The notes under the pieces were generated by a model. That model did no database searches. It was not told where the DNA came from and saw only the letters and a program-made list of their open reading frames with translations. Source: Cynocephalus volans (lineage: Eukaryota; Chordata; Mammalia; Dermoptera; Cynocephalidae). From it: a DNA stretch of 64,000 bases. Numbering within the stretch: the stretch's first letter is position 1; every line of letters starts with the position of its first letter. Shown piece by piece: positions 1 through 12,927 of the stretch. The stretch lies in NCBI RefSeq assembly GCF_027409185.1, contig NC_084467.1, positions 16,854,501 to 16,918,500 on the forward strand, written 5' to 3'. Both the position numbers and the translations under genes were made by a program.

Positions 1-749
1 CAACTAGACTTTAAAGATTCACACAGAGATGCTCCAAGAAGAATTATAGGACCTGAGGATACCAAGATAAAAGACAAAGTCCCAGGCATCAAAGAATGGC
101 TCACAGCAGATGAAGTGACAGATAAAAGAACAAGAAATAAGTGCTGTGAAATAAGTGCTAACAAGGCACGGGATGCCACAGCAGAAATATCACAGGAAGA
201 GAGGAAGTGCTGCCAAGGTGGGAGTCTCCAAGGACACACAGAAACTGACTTAAGTGTGGGAGGGGAACTGAAGAGCATTCCAAGCAGAGGACAGCACGTG
301 GAGGAGAGATAAGGTTAGAGAAGCAAGCTAGTGGAAGGTCAAGGAGGCCATGCAAAGGAAGTCTTCCAGCATGCAGTTCAGCATAGCTGGAGGCTTTGGG
401 GAATGGAGCTGGGAAGGCCAAAGAAGCTATAGAGAAGTCAAGGGCCAGATCAGTAACATAAGACCTCGAATAAGAGCGTCGACTTTAAAAGGAGAAAACA
501 TAACTGTGGTTACGAGAAGTGAAAAGGGGGAGGGGGAAAAGAGGGGGGAACGCACAAAGAATAATTACATATGATACTGACGAACAACAATTTTCATGTT
601 AAAAAAAGAGCTTGGACTTCATCCAGTTTGCAATAAACAGCCACTAAAAGGTTTTAAGGAGATAAATAACCTGATTTGCATTTTAGAAAAATCCTCTAAG
701 CAACCAAGGCGGCATACCATAATCAGATGAAAATTCTACAAGTTTCACT

Positions 750-850
750 TTTTCTTTTCTTTTTTTCTTGGCAGTTGGCTGGTAAGGGACTCAAACCCTT
801 GACCTTGGTGTTATAACATCACACTCTAACCAGCTGAGCTAACCAGCCAG
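750..850 (-). mobile_element. CYN SINE, monomer
   Basis: T-rich tail then GGCAGTTGGCTGG and the antisense tRNA-like box GACCTTGGTGTTATAAC...AACCAGCTGAGCTAACC. Confidence 0.85.
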
Positions 851-2128
851 TTAAGTTTTGGTTTTTCAATGACTGGCATTTTTTATAAGCTCTTTCTGTT
901 TTTAATAAGGTTTTTTTTTGTTTTTTTTTTAAAATACTTTCCAAATATAAATCCTGGTTATCGTCCCATGGGGGATGGGGGAGGGGGACACACAGAATTC
1001 AAATTGGAACATGAAAGACATACAGGAAAGATCTGAAAAAGAAAGAAATTTAAAGGGGATACTGATATAATAAGAGATGAGAAATGTGAATCTGAAATGA
1101 AACAGGACAATAGTAGAGGTGAAGGTTAGATGTAAGAGGTGCAACAGAGGTCAAATCAACAGTACTTATAACTGATCATTTTTATAAGAAGTGAGGGAAA
1201 GGAGAGAAAATCATATTTTTATGTAAGTAGTTTCATTTAAAATCTTTTTTTTAGGGAAAGATGGCAATCACTAATAAAGAATGCTTTGAGAATATTCACA
1301 TCTAGAAATTTACAAAACGTTCATTTACCTAACAACCTGATTTCATTTGAAATTTTGAATTCTGACCAAAAGGATCCGAGAGAAAGTAACCACACAGCAA
1401 ACAGGACAGACAAGGCATCAGGATCCCAGCTAAGCATCCTTTATAATGTGCAGTTATCATTTGAGGCAGGCTTATTGGCCGTACAGCTGCTCTATTTTTT
1501 TCAGGTTGGGAGATATTCTTTTACCAAAAAGGTCTCTGAACACAGGGACAGCTTTCATCCTCTTAAGAGTCGAGCTGCTATAAGACATTTAACAGTATTA
1601 AAATAGACCCTTTCATCTAAATTTTTCAATTTCTCAAGGCAGTTTTAAAAGGAAAACTCCCCAAAGCAAATTAATTATTAAGACAATGTCACTAAGTCCT
1701 ATAGCAGAAAAGAACACAGCTCAATATCCAAGCAGTTTCAAAGGTTGCCATCCGGCATCCTACCACAGACCCCAAAGAGGGCCCCTGCTCGTTCTACGAG
1801 CACGATTTCAAACTAAGAAAAAAAAAAAATCTAAGCTACTCACCCCTGCTTGTGAAAAAAAAGGAAACACACACACACAAAAAAAGAAAAATTCATGCCA
1901 TACTTCTGAACCTTGGGTAAAGTATTCTCAGCTTTGGGATAAACATGCTGCATCTTCATGGGTCATAAGTTTTAAACAACAATTAGAAGAAAATTTTATT
2001 AAAACAAGCACATATAGTAAAATAGAATGCAGACTTAAATATAAAACTCCTAAAAGACCAACCATGAGTGACTGAGCCCTATCCAATATTGAATTCATCA
2101 TAAAGTCAAGTCCAAAATTAAAACAAAA

Positions 2129-2505
2129 TGCTATGGTTTGAATATCGCCCCTCCAAAATTCATGTGTTGGAAACTTTATCCCCAATTAATCAATACCCAG
2201 TATTGGGAGGTGAGATCTTTTGGGAGGTGTTTAGGTCATGAGTACTCTGCCTTCATAAATGGATTCATGCCACTATAAAAGGCCAGAGTGAGTTCGTTCC
2301 CTTATGCCATGTGAGACCAGAGTTCCTCTCCTGCCCTTGTACCTTACACCATGTGAGGACGCAGTGGGACGGCCCACACCAGATGCCAGTGCCTTGATCT
2401 TGGTCCTCCCAGCCTCCAGAATGGTGAAAGAATAAATTTTTGTTCTTTATAAATTACCCAGTCTCAGGTATTCTATTATAGCAGCAAAAAAGGACTAAGG
2501 CAACA
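2129..2505 (+). mobile_element. Solo LTR, ERVL-MaLR type (MST/MLT1-like)
   Basis: Starts TGCTATGGTTTGAATATC and ends with the MaLR hallmark ATAAATTACCCAGTCTCAGG...GGACTAAGGCAACA. Confidence 0.82.
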
Positions 2506-2509
2506 GTAT

Positions 2510-4410
2510 AAGAATAAAAAGTTCAGAAACAGACCCAAATACATATGGCCACTTAGCATGCAATAAAGGCATCCAAACCAGTGGAGTAAAGGTGGAGCTT
2601 TTAATAAATGGTGGATAGGACAACCAGATAGCTATCTATAAAAAGATACAATTGGACTCACAATTCATAGTATACTTTAGTACAAACTCCAAATGGGTCA
2701 GAGATTTAAATGTTAAAATTGAAACCAGAACAATAATTTGAAACATCAGCAAATGTCTTTATAATGCTGGTATGGGAAAGGCCTTTTAACGAATCAAAAT
2801 TCAGAAGCCAGATAGCTGGTTGGCTCAGTTGGTTAGAGTGCAGCCCTGTGAAACCAAAGTCAAGGGTACGGATCCCTGTCCAGGCCCACCCCACCCCACC
2901 CCACCCCCAAAAATCCAGAAGCCATTAATTCAATCTCATAAAATCCTTCTACATGGCAAACAAACAAATCCATAAGCAAAGTCAAAAGACAATGATAAAG
3001 CTAAAAACTTTTTGCAGCTCACAGCACAGAGATAGGGTTAATCTCTTAGTACATAAAGAACTCTTACAAATTGATAAGATTAATAAACCAATATAAAAAT
3101 GGGCAAAGCCTACAACAGACAGTTCAAAGATAAATACAAACGCCCTTGCATATGAAAAGATACTCATTCTCTGTCATAAGAGGAATGAAAAATAAAACTA
3201 GACACAGACACCTTGCTGGCTGAGTTTTTCTCTCTCTTCCTTCTACATACCTTCTGGATGGGTAGGACCATGAAATAAGCTCTGGCCAATGAGTTGTGAG
3301 CAGAAAAGATGCTTGTGCTTCCAAGCCAAGCATTTAATTGCTGACACTGAAACCCTCCAGACAAAATGACAATGTTTCAAGTGGTGTTGCTACACTGGTT
3401 ATTCAGTGTAAATAGGATGAGCCAGACTCCCCCACCCCCACTCACCCTAGTTCCAGCTTGCAATCTTCTTGTAGCCTGTGAAAGATGTAAACCTTCACTG
3501 TTTTAAACCATTGAGATTTTCTAGTTATTTGTTCCACAACCTAGTCCATCCTGACTGATATATCTTCCTTGCCTATCAGATTGGCAAAAATCTGACATGC
3601 CACAGGAAAAATGCAGTCTCTCAAGCATTGCTGGTGAGACTAAAAAGTGAAACGATCTCTCTAGAGGACAATTTCCGGTATCTATCAACATTATTAGTGC
3701 TTTTATCCTTGTGCGCTGCTGTCCCACGTGGGTATTTATTCCACAGACACAACTGCACGCATGCAAAACAATTCACAATGAAAGTTATTTATTGAAGCAT
3801 TGCTAGTAACAGCAAAAACTGAAAACAAGCCCAGTGTCCATTTACAGAGGATTAATTAAACTAAGGTAAATCCATACAATGGCATACGTGTAAATGTACA
3901 TAAGAATGAGGATCCAAGAGAAATGAATGCAAATATCCAAAGACTACATAAATATTTATAGCAGCATTTATGTACAATAGTTAAGAGACTGTACATGACC
4001 CAAATGTCCATCAATAGAACAAATTATATATTGATTACTATTCAGCTTGTCCCACCCTGCCCCCCCCCAAAAAACCAAAAAAACTACTGATCCATCTATA
4101 TGGATGAATCTCAAAAATATTATTTTGAGCAAAAGAACCCAGACAAAAGAATAACAGCTGTAAGGGTCTATTAATATGAAGCTGAAGAACAGGCAAAACT
4201 AATCTACACAGAAAGAAATTAGAACAGCAGATGCCTTTGGGGAATGGGAAATAAGTGGAAGGAGATATGAAGGAACCTTCTGGGATGATAAAAATGTTCT
4301 TTACCTTGATTGGAGTGGTAGTTACAAGTACCAAAATTCATTGAACTGAACAATTCACTTCATATAATCTTACCTCAACTGTATAAAGCTTTGATTGCTT
4401 TTCAAAAGAA
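2510..4410 (+). mobile_element. Old L1 3' end, interrupted
   Basis: L1 ORF2-end sequence (AATGGGCAAAGCCTACAACA; later ATTTATAGCAGCATTTATG) is split by a CYN monomer (2814-2886) and by an unassigned old repeat (about 3200-3560, ending TGACTGATATA). Confidence 0.7.
2814..2886 (+). mobile_element. CYN SINE, monomer
   Basis: GTTGGCTCAGTTGGTTAGAG (A box) and GTACGGATCC (B-box remnant). Confidence 0.8.
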
Positions 4411-5059
4411 AACAAGGACGCTTTTAGGTACAGATAGAAATGTCTACTGGTATAAACAGTGTTTGCAAAATGCTACATTTGTGTAAGAAAAGAGAGGGGT
4501 AACAAAATAGACTTGTGTTTGCTTACATTTGCATAAGGAAACAATGAAAGAAAAAAGTAATGAGTTGTTTCTTACAGAGGATGTGAAAGAATGGGATGAT
4601 GGTAACGGAGGGGGATCAGAGTTCTGGATGTACACTTTTTAAATCACTTTCTTATTTAAACTATATGCCTATATTAGCTACTCAACGAATACATTTTACT
4701 TTAAATTTTGATTGAAAAAGGGAACTTGTTTACTAAAATATTAAAGCACACATCTTCACTTTTCACAGTGAAAATAAAGGAGAAACAAGATAATCTAAAT
4801 TCTAGGTTCTAATCACTGAAAACTTTACAATGTTTTTCTTCATGGCATTATTGTAACAAAATCTCAGAAATTGGAGGAGCAAGACAGAAGCAAAAATAAA
4901 AACAAAACAACCACAAACAGGGCCCTTAGCACTTATATCCTCATTCTACTCTGCCATATATAGAGAAGTCTTGGGCAAAAAAGACTTGGGAAGCAACTGA
5001 TAAAGCAAATTCAACACCAAATTTACATTAAACATCATGGTTAGAAGCCTTCCTAAAGT

Positions 5060-5200
5060 GGGCCAGCCCATGGCTCACTCGGGAGAGTGTGGTGCTGATA
5101 ACACCAAGGCCACGGGTTCGGAGCCCATATAGGGATGGCTGGTTAGCTCACTGGGTGAGCATGGTGCTGACAACACCAAGTCTTAAAAAAAGAAAAAGAA
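5060..5200 (+). mobile_element. CYN SINE, dimer, right arm shortened
   Basis: GGGCCAGCCCATGGCTCACT start, second arm stopping at ACACCAAGTC before the A tail. Confidence 0.88.
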
Positions 5201-5550
5201 GAAACCTTTCTAAAGTGTTGGCAATCCTTTAAATACTGTATAGGGTATTCAAACAACAATAACAACAAAAACCCCTAAACATATATTTTAAGGCTTAGGA
5301 ATCCAATCAATCATGCAAAAATAAAATATCTTTCTTTTTCCAAACCTCAAAAATCCAGCCCCACTAAAATAGGGTTCAAAACCAGCCTATAATAATAACT
5401 AGTATTTTTTTTTAATGTATACACAATACTCTTGTAATTAGCATATTAAATCAGTTGGCCTGAAATTCAGCCTTCTACTGGGGAGTGGGAGACTAGCCAA
5501 GCAAAAGGGATTTAGAAAGAGAACCTAATTGGAAATACTATAAATCTACT

Positions 5551-5551
5551 T

Positions 5552-5584
<33 letters not shown>

Positions 5585-5734
5585 GATGACCGGTAAGGGG
5601 ATCTCAACCCTTGGCTTGGTGTTGTCAGCACCACGCTCAGCCAGTGAGCAAACCGGCCATCCCTATATAGGATCCGAACCCGTGGCCTTGGTGTTATCAG
5701 CACCGCACTCTACCGAGTGAGCCACGGGCCGGCC
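5551..5734 (-). mobile_element. CYN SINE, dimer
   Basis: Full dimer; duplication CTATAAATCTACT on both sides. Confidence 0.93.
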
Positions 5735-6390
5735 CTATAAATCTACTTTCTAAAAGGATACCTCCCAAATTGGTACTAAAGGAAAAATGTTCAGGGTAGG
5801 GGGGCACTAATTGGCAAGTCAAGAGAAGTCATTCCCTGTCTAAATAGGCTTATTTAAACATTAAAACTTAAAAGTTTTCCACCCCCTTAGGGTGGGATTT
5901 CTCAGTTTTCCAAAAAGGATGATTTGAAGTGTTTCTCAAGCTTTAGACAATTTAGGAAATACTGGCCTAGCACTTAAAAAAATAATATCTTTCAACCTCT
6001 CTGGTAAAAGACAACATCATTCAATTATGAAATTGGCAAAGACTTTAAAAATTTAATCCTCAATGATGGAAAAGACATAGAGACACAGGAATGTTCATAT
6101 ACTGCACACAGCTGGTGGGAGCAAATCTTGCATTGGTAGTGTATCTCGAAAGCCATAAAAATGTTCATGCCACTTTCACAATTTTTATCTAAGAAAACAG
6201 AGAAGCTGACAATATTTACTTATAAGGATGCTCAGAACATTAGAACTTTAAAAAAAAAAAAAGAGGAGGAGGAGGGAAGAGGTACAGGAGGAGAAGGAAA
6301 GGAAAGGCAGACAAATGCCCAACAGAAAAATAAATACTTTGGGGTATATAAAATTAAATATTATGCAATGATTAAAAATTATTTTTTGGG

Positions 6391-6544
6391 GGGCCGAGCC
6401 CGTGGCGCACTTGGTAGAGTGCTGCGCTGGAAGCGCGGCAACGCTCCCGCCGCGGGTTCGGATCCTATATAAGAATGACTGGTGCACTCACTGGCTGAGT
6501 GCCAGTCACGAAAAAACGACAAAAAAAAAAAAAAAAAAAAAAAA
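6391..6544 (+). mobile_element. CYN SINE, second type (CACGAAAAAACGAC tail)
   Basis: GGGCCGAGCCCGTGGCGCAC start, GCGGGTTCGGATCC box, CACGAAAAAACGAC tail. Confidence 0.92.
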
Positions 6545-6679
6545 TATTTTTTGTACACTATAATATCCTGGGGAAATGTTAACATTTGAAAAAAAAAAAA
6601 ACACCCATATAAAATACACACATAACATGATGATATTTCATTTTTATGTACATATGGAAAAATCAAAAGGAATTATATT

Positions 6680-6900
6680 AAAATACAGTAGTGTCGCTTA
6701 ACAGTGGGATACATTCTGGAAATGCGTCATTAGGTGATTTCACCATTTTGAGAACATCACAGAGTGTACTTACACAAACCTAGATGGTATATCCTATTAT
6801 ACACCTAGGCTATATGGTATAGCCATTATAATTTTATAGTACTACTGTCGTATATATGGTCTGTCCTTGACAGAAATGTTATGCATGCAGCTCATGACTA
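6680..6900 (+). repeat. Old interspersed repeat, family not assigned
   Basis: AGTGTCGCTTAACAGTGGG...CTAGGCTATATGGTATAGCC is a text I know as repeated in primate-related genomes, but I cannot name its family with confidence. Confidence 0.5.
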
Positions 6901-6992
6901 TATTGCAACCTGTGTTCTCTGCACTTTTACTTGACATGAGTTTATCAAGTCAGCAGTGAGATCTAACAAACCTAATGTAACTATATTTCTTA

Positions 6993-7166
6993 TTTTTTTT
7001 TTTTTTAATAAAGATGACCGGTAATGGGATCTTAACCCTTGACTTGGTGCTGTCAGCACCATGCTCTCCCAAGTGAGCTAACCGGCCATCCCTATATGGG
7101 CTCCGAACCCGTGACCTTGGTGTTATGAGCACCACACTCTCCCAAGTGAGCCACGGGCCAGCCCCC
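6993..7166 (-). mobile_element. CYN SINE, dimer, nested in another SINE's tail
   Basis: Full dimer inside the T-rich tail of the monomer at 7190-7257; the 19-bp duplication CCTAATGTAACTATATTTC (6971-6989, 7258-7276) belongs to the outer element. Confidence 0.88.
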
Positions 7167-7189
7167 AACATTTTTTTATTTTATTTATT

Positions 7190-7257
7190 TTTTGTTGGCT
7201 GGCCGGTAGGAGGATCTGAACCATTGACCTTGGTGTTACTGGGCTAACCGACCAGGC
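7190..7257 (-). mobile_element. CYN SINE, monomer with internal deletion
   Basis: TTGGCTGGCCGGTAGGAGG then GGTGTTACTGGGCTAACCG, lacking the middle of the tRNA-like unit. Confidence 0.8.
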
Positions 7258-7591
7258 CCTAATGTAACTATATTTCATTTTAGCTTATCCACACTTCTCA
7301 AGTTAAGAGTACACATCAGTGAATATGTCAGATACATAAAACCACAAGAAATACAATTTCAATTAATTTTACTAAAAAAAGTTAAAGAAATGTTCTAAAA
7401 CATGCAGAAAACACAAGAATTTCTAGATCAATATGAGGGTTTTCTTCCATTGCATTTCTTGGTAGGACAGTCCCAAATATAAAGCTAACTTTTTCTCAAT
7501 AATTAGATCACTACCTCGGGAAGCCATGGGAAATGAAGGAGGTATAAAGGATTTGCAAAATATAAAAAAGTCTCGGGTGCGGTCAATTCTA

Positions 7592-8175
7592 ATGCGGCAA
7601 AAATCTCCAGTCCTCTGTAGACTAACGGGTGCACTGAGTTTCTGCTGTTTTCCACAGTATGCTGGAGAGGATGTAACCAATGCAAACTCTCTAAGAGGGA
7701 ATTCCTAAGTTTCATGAATACATAACTAGCTTTTTTCACAAAGAACCAGAAGGACCCCAGTGTTCTTTTCCACATGATGAAGAAACTGGACCCCAACTGT
7801 GACGGGCAGTTGATTTCCAAGAATTTCTTTTTTTGTTTGTTTTAGTTTCTGTTTTTTGACAACTGGCCTGTATAGGAACAGAACCCGGAATCTTGGTGAT
7901 ATCAGCACCACACTCTAACCAAATGAGCTAATAAGCCAGCCCTCCAAGAATTTCTTAATCTTGCTGGAGGCACAGCTGTGGCTTGCCATGACCCATGACT
8001 CCTTTATCATGGCTGCCTATTCCCAGAAGCCAATCTGAGGTGCCCTCAGACCTGACCTCCAAGCCTACCTTCTTTCCTTCTAGCCTCACAACCATCATCT
8101 TCTCTTCATGGTCCACACATACCCTGAGCCCACCACATTCACCACTCCACTCTTGCTGGTAGTAATAAAACAATA
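7592..8175 (+). pseudogene. S100A11 processed pseudogene
   Basis: The intronless copy starts at 7592 with sequence matching the beginning of S100A11 (ATG, then CAAAAATCTCCAGTCCT). It continues through KNQKDPSVL and MMKKLDPNCDGQL (second EF-hand), has an in-frame stop at 8036-8038, then an S100A11-like 3' UTR with AATAAA at 8164-8169. S100A11 is a dimeric calcium-binding protein. Here the first half is frameshifted and carries early stops, and a minus-strand CYN SINE interrupts the second EF-hand with the duplication TCCAAGAATTTCTT on both sides. It lies antisense in USP48 intron 1. It is a dead retrocopy. Confidence 0.85.
7830..7942 (-). mobile_element. CYN SINE, monomer, in S100A11 pseudogene
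   Basis: Antisense monomer with duplication TCCAAGAATTTCTT (7816-7829, 7943-7956). Confidence 0.88.
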
Positions 8176-8399
8176 CTGTTTTTTAAAACACACATATGCA
8201 ACATCTCATCAATTGTTTAATTTTAATTAGTTGTGTTTGTTTTCCCTATATACGTCTTCACCTTCAAGTAGAGCGATTACTTTTTCTAGTATTAAACATG
8301 TTTAACCACTAGCAGCCTTCAATTCTCTACTTTGCTGAGGTCGAGAGAGCAGGTAACCCAAAATTCCTCCATGCCCTGATCTCCCAAGTGATGAGAATA

Positions 8400-9410
8400 A
8401 GCAATAAATTCCAGGTGCACTGTAGATCTAACTATGAAAGATAAAAGAATACAGGTTATAGAAGATAATACAGGGGAATATCTTTAGGACCCTGGGGAAG
8501 ATAAAGATTTCTTAAATCACACACATACAAAGCACTAACCATAAAGGAAAAAATCGATAAATTGGACTATACTGAAATTAGAACTTCCGTTCATCAAAAG
8601 ATGCCATTAAAAGAGTAAAAAGGCATGAGTAGAAGATATCTGCAATACATATACAGTCAACAAAGTACCTGAATCCAGAATATAAAGAACTCCTGCAATC
8701 CACAAGAAAAAGATAACTAAGAAGAAAACTTGGGCAGGACACTTGAACAAGCACCTCACAAGAGAATATGCAAATAGTGAAATACAAAAAGGGGTCAACT
8801 CCATTGTTCACTGAAGAAATGCAAATTAAAATCACAATGAGACACCACAAATCCACCATAATGGCTAAAATTAAAAAGACTAACTACACCAAGTGTTGGT
8901 GAGAATGTGCAGCAATAGTTCTACTCTCCCATACACTGCTGCTGAGAGTAGAACGTGATACAGTCACTTTGGAAAACAGTTTGGCATAATGTTAAAGCTA
9001 AATAAATATTTATGACCAGCAATTCCTCTATCAAAAACGTATATACATTGCACCAAAAGATATGTTCAAGAATGCTCATTGCAGCCTTATTCATAATAGA
9101 CAAGTAAGTACTGGGAAAACTTCAAATGACCATCACCAGTAGAAAGAATAAAGTATATAGTCACACAATGGAATGTGTACACTACAAATGAACACACTAC
9201 CCACAATCTAGATGAATCTTACAATGTTGAGTGAAAGAAGCCAGGTAAAAAGGAACAACAAATAGACAAAATAATCTGTGGGGTTCAAAGTAAGGGTAGT
9301 AGTTACCTTTGAGAAGGAAAGAGGTGGCAGTGATCAGTAGGGGAAAAAATTAGAGATGGGGTGTTCTGGAGTGCTAGTAATGTTTTGATCTTGGTGATAG
9401 AAATATGATA
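8400..9410 (+). mobile_element. Old L1 ORF2/3' UTR fragment
   Basis: Shows L1 signatures such as AAGACTAACTACACCAAGTG-type text, CACTTTGGAAAACAGTTTGG and TTATTCATAATAGACAAGTA, with many stops. Confidence 0.75.
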
Positions 9411-9413
9411 GAA

Positions 9414-9584
9414 GGGCCAGCCTGTGACTCACTTGGGAGAGTGCAGTGCTGATAACACCAAGGCCACGGGTTCGGATCCCTATATAAGGATGGCTGGTTA
9501 GCTCAATGGCTGAGCGTGGTGCTGACAACACCAAGCCAAGGGTTGAGATCCCCTTACCTGTCATCTTTTAAGAAAAAAAAAAAA
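9414..9584 (+). mobile_element. CYN SINE, dimer
   Basis: GGGCCAGCCTGTGACTCACT start, both arms, A tail. Confidence 0.92.
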
Positions 9585-9589
9585 GACAA

Positions 9590-10585
9590 ACATTGCAAAA
9601 AGGAAAATATCAGAACTAAAATAAAATGTGAGTAAATACTTCTTGCAATTGGGAAATCCAGAAACCATAAAGAAAAGTATCGATAAATTTTACCACATAA
9701 AAATGTCATGTTTTGGGCTGGCCAGTAAACTCAGTTAGTTAGAGTGTGGTGATAGGTTTGATGCCTATACCAGCCAACTGCCAAAAAACCAAACAAACAA
9801 AAAAGTTTTAATGCACCAAAAAGAAAAAAAAACTCATAAAGTCCCCCGAACTGGGGAAAATATCATTAACAGGAATAATTCAATAAGCTCTTGAAAATCA
9901 GTAAGAAAATGACCAACAATCAAGAACACACAATCCATAGAAAAACACAAATGGCCGGTAAATACAAAATAATGTTCAATGCCACCAGCAAAAAAAAAAG
10001 CAAATGGGAAATAAGCATTTCTCACTAATCAGACTGATGTTGGGAATAGGAATGCTTTGGTTGGTTTATATGGACACTTGCTGTAAGTGGCAATGTTAAA
10101 TGATATGAACTTTTACTATCAAAATTTTAAATGGTCATGCCTTTTAACCTCAACAATTTCTCATCTTGCAAACTAAATTAAAACTCCCATTTAATACTCA
10201 AGGTACATGTATGGGGATGTTCACAGCAGCACTGTTTGTAATATCAAAAACTGGAAACCCAAAGGTCCATCAACAGGGAATTGGTTAAATAAATCATAAC
10301 ACACCTACCTCTACAAAATGAAATATCAGATTACTGTTAATAAGAATAAGGCAGCCAAAATAAAATAAATAAAAAGAATAAGGCAGATGTGTATTTGGGA
10401 TTCCTGCTAAAAGAGTAGATTTTAGCAGCTCTTGCCACAAAAAAAGGCAGGGAGCAAAGGGGTGTAACTATGTGAGATAATGGATATATTAATTTGCTTC
10501 ACTACAGTAACCATTTTACTATCTATATGTATCCCATAACATCATGTTGTATACCTTAAATATACACAATAAAATTTATTTTCAA
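9590..10585 (+). mobile_element. Old L1 3' end
   Basis: L1-like ORF2-end and 3' UTR sequence, split by a CYN monomer at 9715-9804 and ending near TTGTATACCTTAAATATACA. Confidence 0.7.
9715..9804 (+). mobile_element. CYN SINE, monomer
   Basis: GGGCTGGCCAGTAAACTCAG with degraded B box and A-rich tail. Confidence 0.8.
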
Positions 10586-11364
10586 AAAAAGAATAAAGCA
10601 GATCTATATGCATTAATAAGGAAAAAGGTATATTATCAAAAAGTTGCAAAAAAGTAGGTAGTGTGACCTCCCCTTTTTCGTAAAATAACAATTATATTGC
10701 TTATCTGTCTTGCCTCTAAAATACATAGGACATGAAGAAGAGACTAACTTCTGAGACTTTATCCCAGAGTCACCCTAGAATACTACACCAAGTCCACAGT
10801 AGGTGTTAAAAAAAAAGTGTTCAATAAATTAATACTTATTCCAGCAAGCCATATAAGAGGCCCTCAATAAATACTTGTTGAATTTAAGAGACACAGAAAG
10901 AAAATAGAATAAAATAATAGTTATACTATATATAGCTACAGCGATGAGACCGGGATTAAAGGAGGGCTTTCATTTTCATTCAACAATTGGTTAAGGACTA
11001 AGTCTTTCCTAGTCTTAGTGTGCTAGACAGCAGAAAGATATACAAGAGGAGACAAGGGCACTGGTTTCATGGAGCACAAAACACCTATTAAATCAATAAC
11101 ATACACTGAACTTACATTAAATTAAGCCAATTAACGTACATAATTTTTGGAGTATAGCTGGCTTAAGTAGGAAAGGTACAGCACACAATAAGAGAATAAA
11201 ACAAGTGATCAGCTTCTGTTGATAAATTGTCAAAGCTGGGAAATGCCCATATGGGGATTCACTGTACCATCCTACTTCACTATCTGTTTAAAATTTGGGT
11301 CGGCTTTAGCTCAAGCGGTTACTTCCTCAAGCCAGATTTCAATCTGTGTAAAATTTGCCATAGT

Positions 11365-11461
11365 CTGACCAGTTTGCTCAATTGATTAGAGCGAGGAGTT
11401 ACAACACCAAGGTCTAGGGTTTGGATTCCTGTACTGGCCAGCCACCAAAAAAAAAAAAAAA
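11365..11461 (+). mobile_element. CYN SINE, monomer
   Basis: TTTGCTCAATTGATTAGAGC, ACACCAAGGTCTAGGG and a poly-A tail. Confidence 0.85.
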
Positions 11462-11849
11462 TTTAAATAGGTGACCTGACTTGGTCTGAGGGTCAGGGAA
11501 AGCAAACAAGGCAAAAAGGACTAATACTGGTCATCTTTAAAAAAAAAAGGACAAATACCAGATGAGAAAAATTATACCCCAACTGAAAGAAAGAAGGTGT
11601 CATTGGAACATCATCAATGAGGAAAAGCTGTATAAAAGCATTAGAGTGAGACCTAGCAGTCCTCATTAGTGTTTTAGACTAGAGCTATAAAACCACTGAA
11701 TTGTTTTAAGCTGGCATGACACTGGCTTTCTAGAATGCTTTACATTTCTGCTTTAATTTGGTAATAGTCATGTGCTGTTTCTCTGAGAACAAAATAAACA
11801 CTGTACTCCTATACGTAGCTCGGCGTATAAGTCCAACCTTTGAAAATTC

Positions 11850-12140
11850 CTATCAAAATGTTAAATGTCACAAAAAAGAAACACAAATTAAACACATGAA
11901 ACCATTTACCGCCTCTCAGATCAAAAAATGTGATTAACACATTGTGTTGGTGAGGGTATGAGGAAACAGGACATTCTTACACATTGACAAGTGGGAATGT
12001 AAAATGAACTATCATTCTGAGGGGCTATTTGGCAATATGGATCAAAGTGAAAAAATGCACATCCCTTACCCAACAATTTTACTGCAGGGAACTTACTTGA
12101 CCACTATCTTCACTGTTAGCAAACAAGTCTGGTCTTAAGA
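11850..12140 (+). mobile_element. Old L1 fragment
   Basis: Short L1 ORF2-end-like piece (CACATTGTGTTGGTGAGGGT, then GGCAATATGG). Confidence 0.6.
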
Positions 12141-12464
12141 ATTAAGACACACAATATTTGCACAATTCTATGGATACAGGACTTAGTACACATTGTTTTC
12201 ATCATCCTGTGATTGTCCTAAGCAGTTTCAGAAATGTAAATAACATTCTGAAGACTCATCTAGTCTTTGAATATAGTCAAACATCTTATTCCTTCAGCTC
12301 TGGCATCTCATAACAAATTGTTATGTAAAGCATTAAAAAAAAAAAAGTGCGATACTATTGATTCAGTTCTTTAATCTCTTCCTGCAGAGCATCAGAAGAA
12401 ATGGCAAAACTAAAGGAGAAAGAGAGTAGCAAAAGAGCTTTTTTGATATTTAAATTCAAATTGC

Positions 12465-12640
12465 GGGCCGGCCCGTGGCTCACTCGGGAGAGTGCGGTGC
12501 TGATAACACCAAGGCCCCGGGTTCGGATCCGATATAGGGATGGCCAGTTCGCTCACTGGCTGAGCGTGGTGCTGACAACACCAAGTCAAGGGTTAAGATC
12601 CCCTTACCGGTCATCTTTAAAAAAAAAAAAAAAAAAAAAA
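12465..12640 (+). mobile_element. CYN SINE, dimer
   Basis: GGGCCGGCCCGTGGCTCACT, both arms, long A tail; TTCAAATTGC repeated on both sides. Confidence 0.94.
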
Positions 12641-12771
12641 TTCAAATTGCTTGGACCTTGAGTGAGACACGGTTTCTTAAAACCAAAAGCAACCAAAATA
12701 ATACTAAGTTGAACTACATCAAAATTAAAAGCTTTGGTATTACAAAAGATACCATAAAGAAAATGAAAAGA

Positions 12772-12845
12772 GGGCTAGTTCAATTGGTTAGAGCATAGTG
12801 CTGATAACACCAAGGTCCAGGGTTCGATCCCTGTACCAGCCAGCC
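12772..12845 (+). mobile_element. CYN SINE, monomer
   Basis: GGGCTAGTTCAATTGGTTAG to CCAGCCAGCC, followed by a purine-rich simple repeat. Confidence 0.86.
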
Positions 12846-12890
12846 AAGACAGACAGAGAGAAGGAAGGAAAGGGGGGGGGGGAGTGAGTG
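12846..12890 (+). repeat. Purine-rich simple repeat
   Basis: AGACAGACAGAG and AAGGAAGG runs leading into a G run after the SINE. Confidence 0.8.
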
Positions 12891-12927
12891 AAAAAGACAA
12901 TCCACAGAATTAAAGAAAATATTTCCA

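Noticed and set aside
7503-7820. 105-codon minus-strand ORF
   Set aside because: Antisense shadow of the S100A11 pseudogene.
11300-11345. Short tRNA-like text (GGCTTTAGCTCAAGCGGTTA)
   Set aside because: Lacks a matching B box and arms; probably chance or a small SINE scrap.
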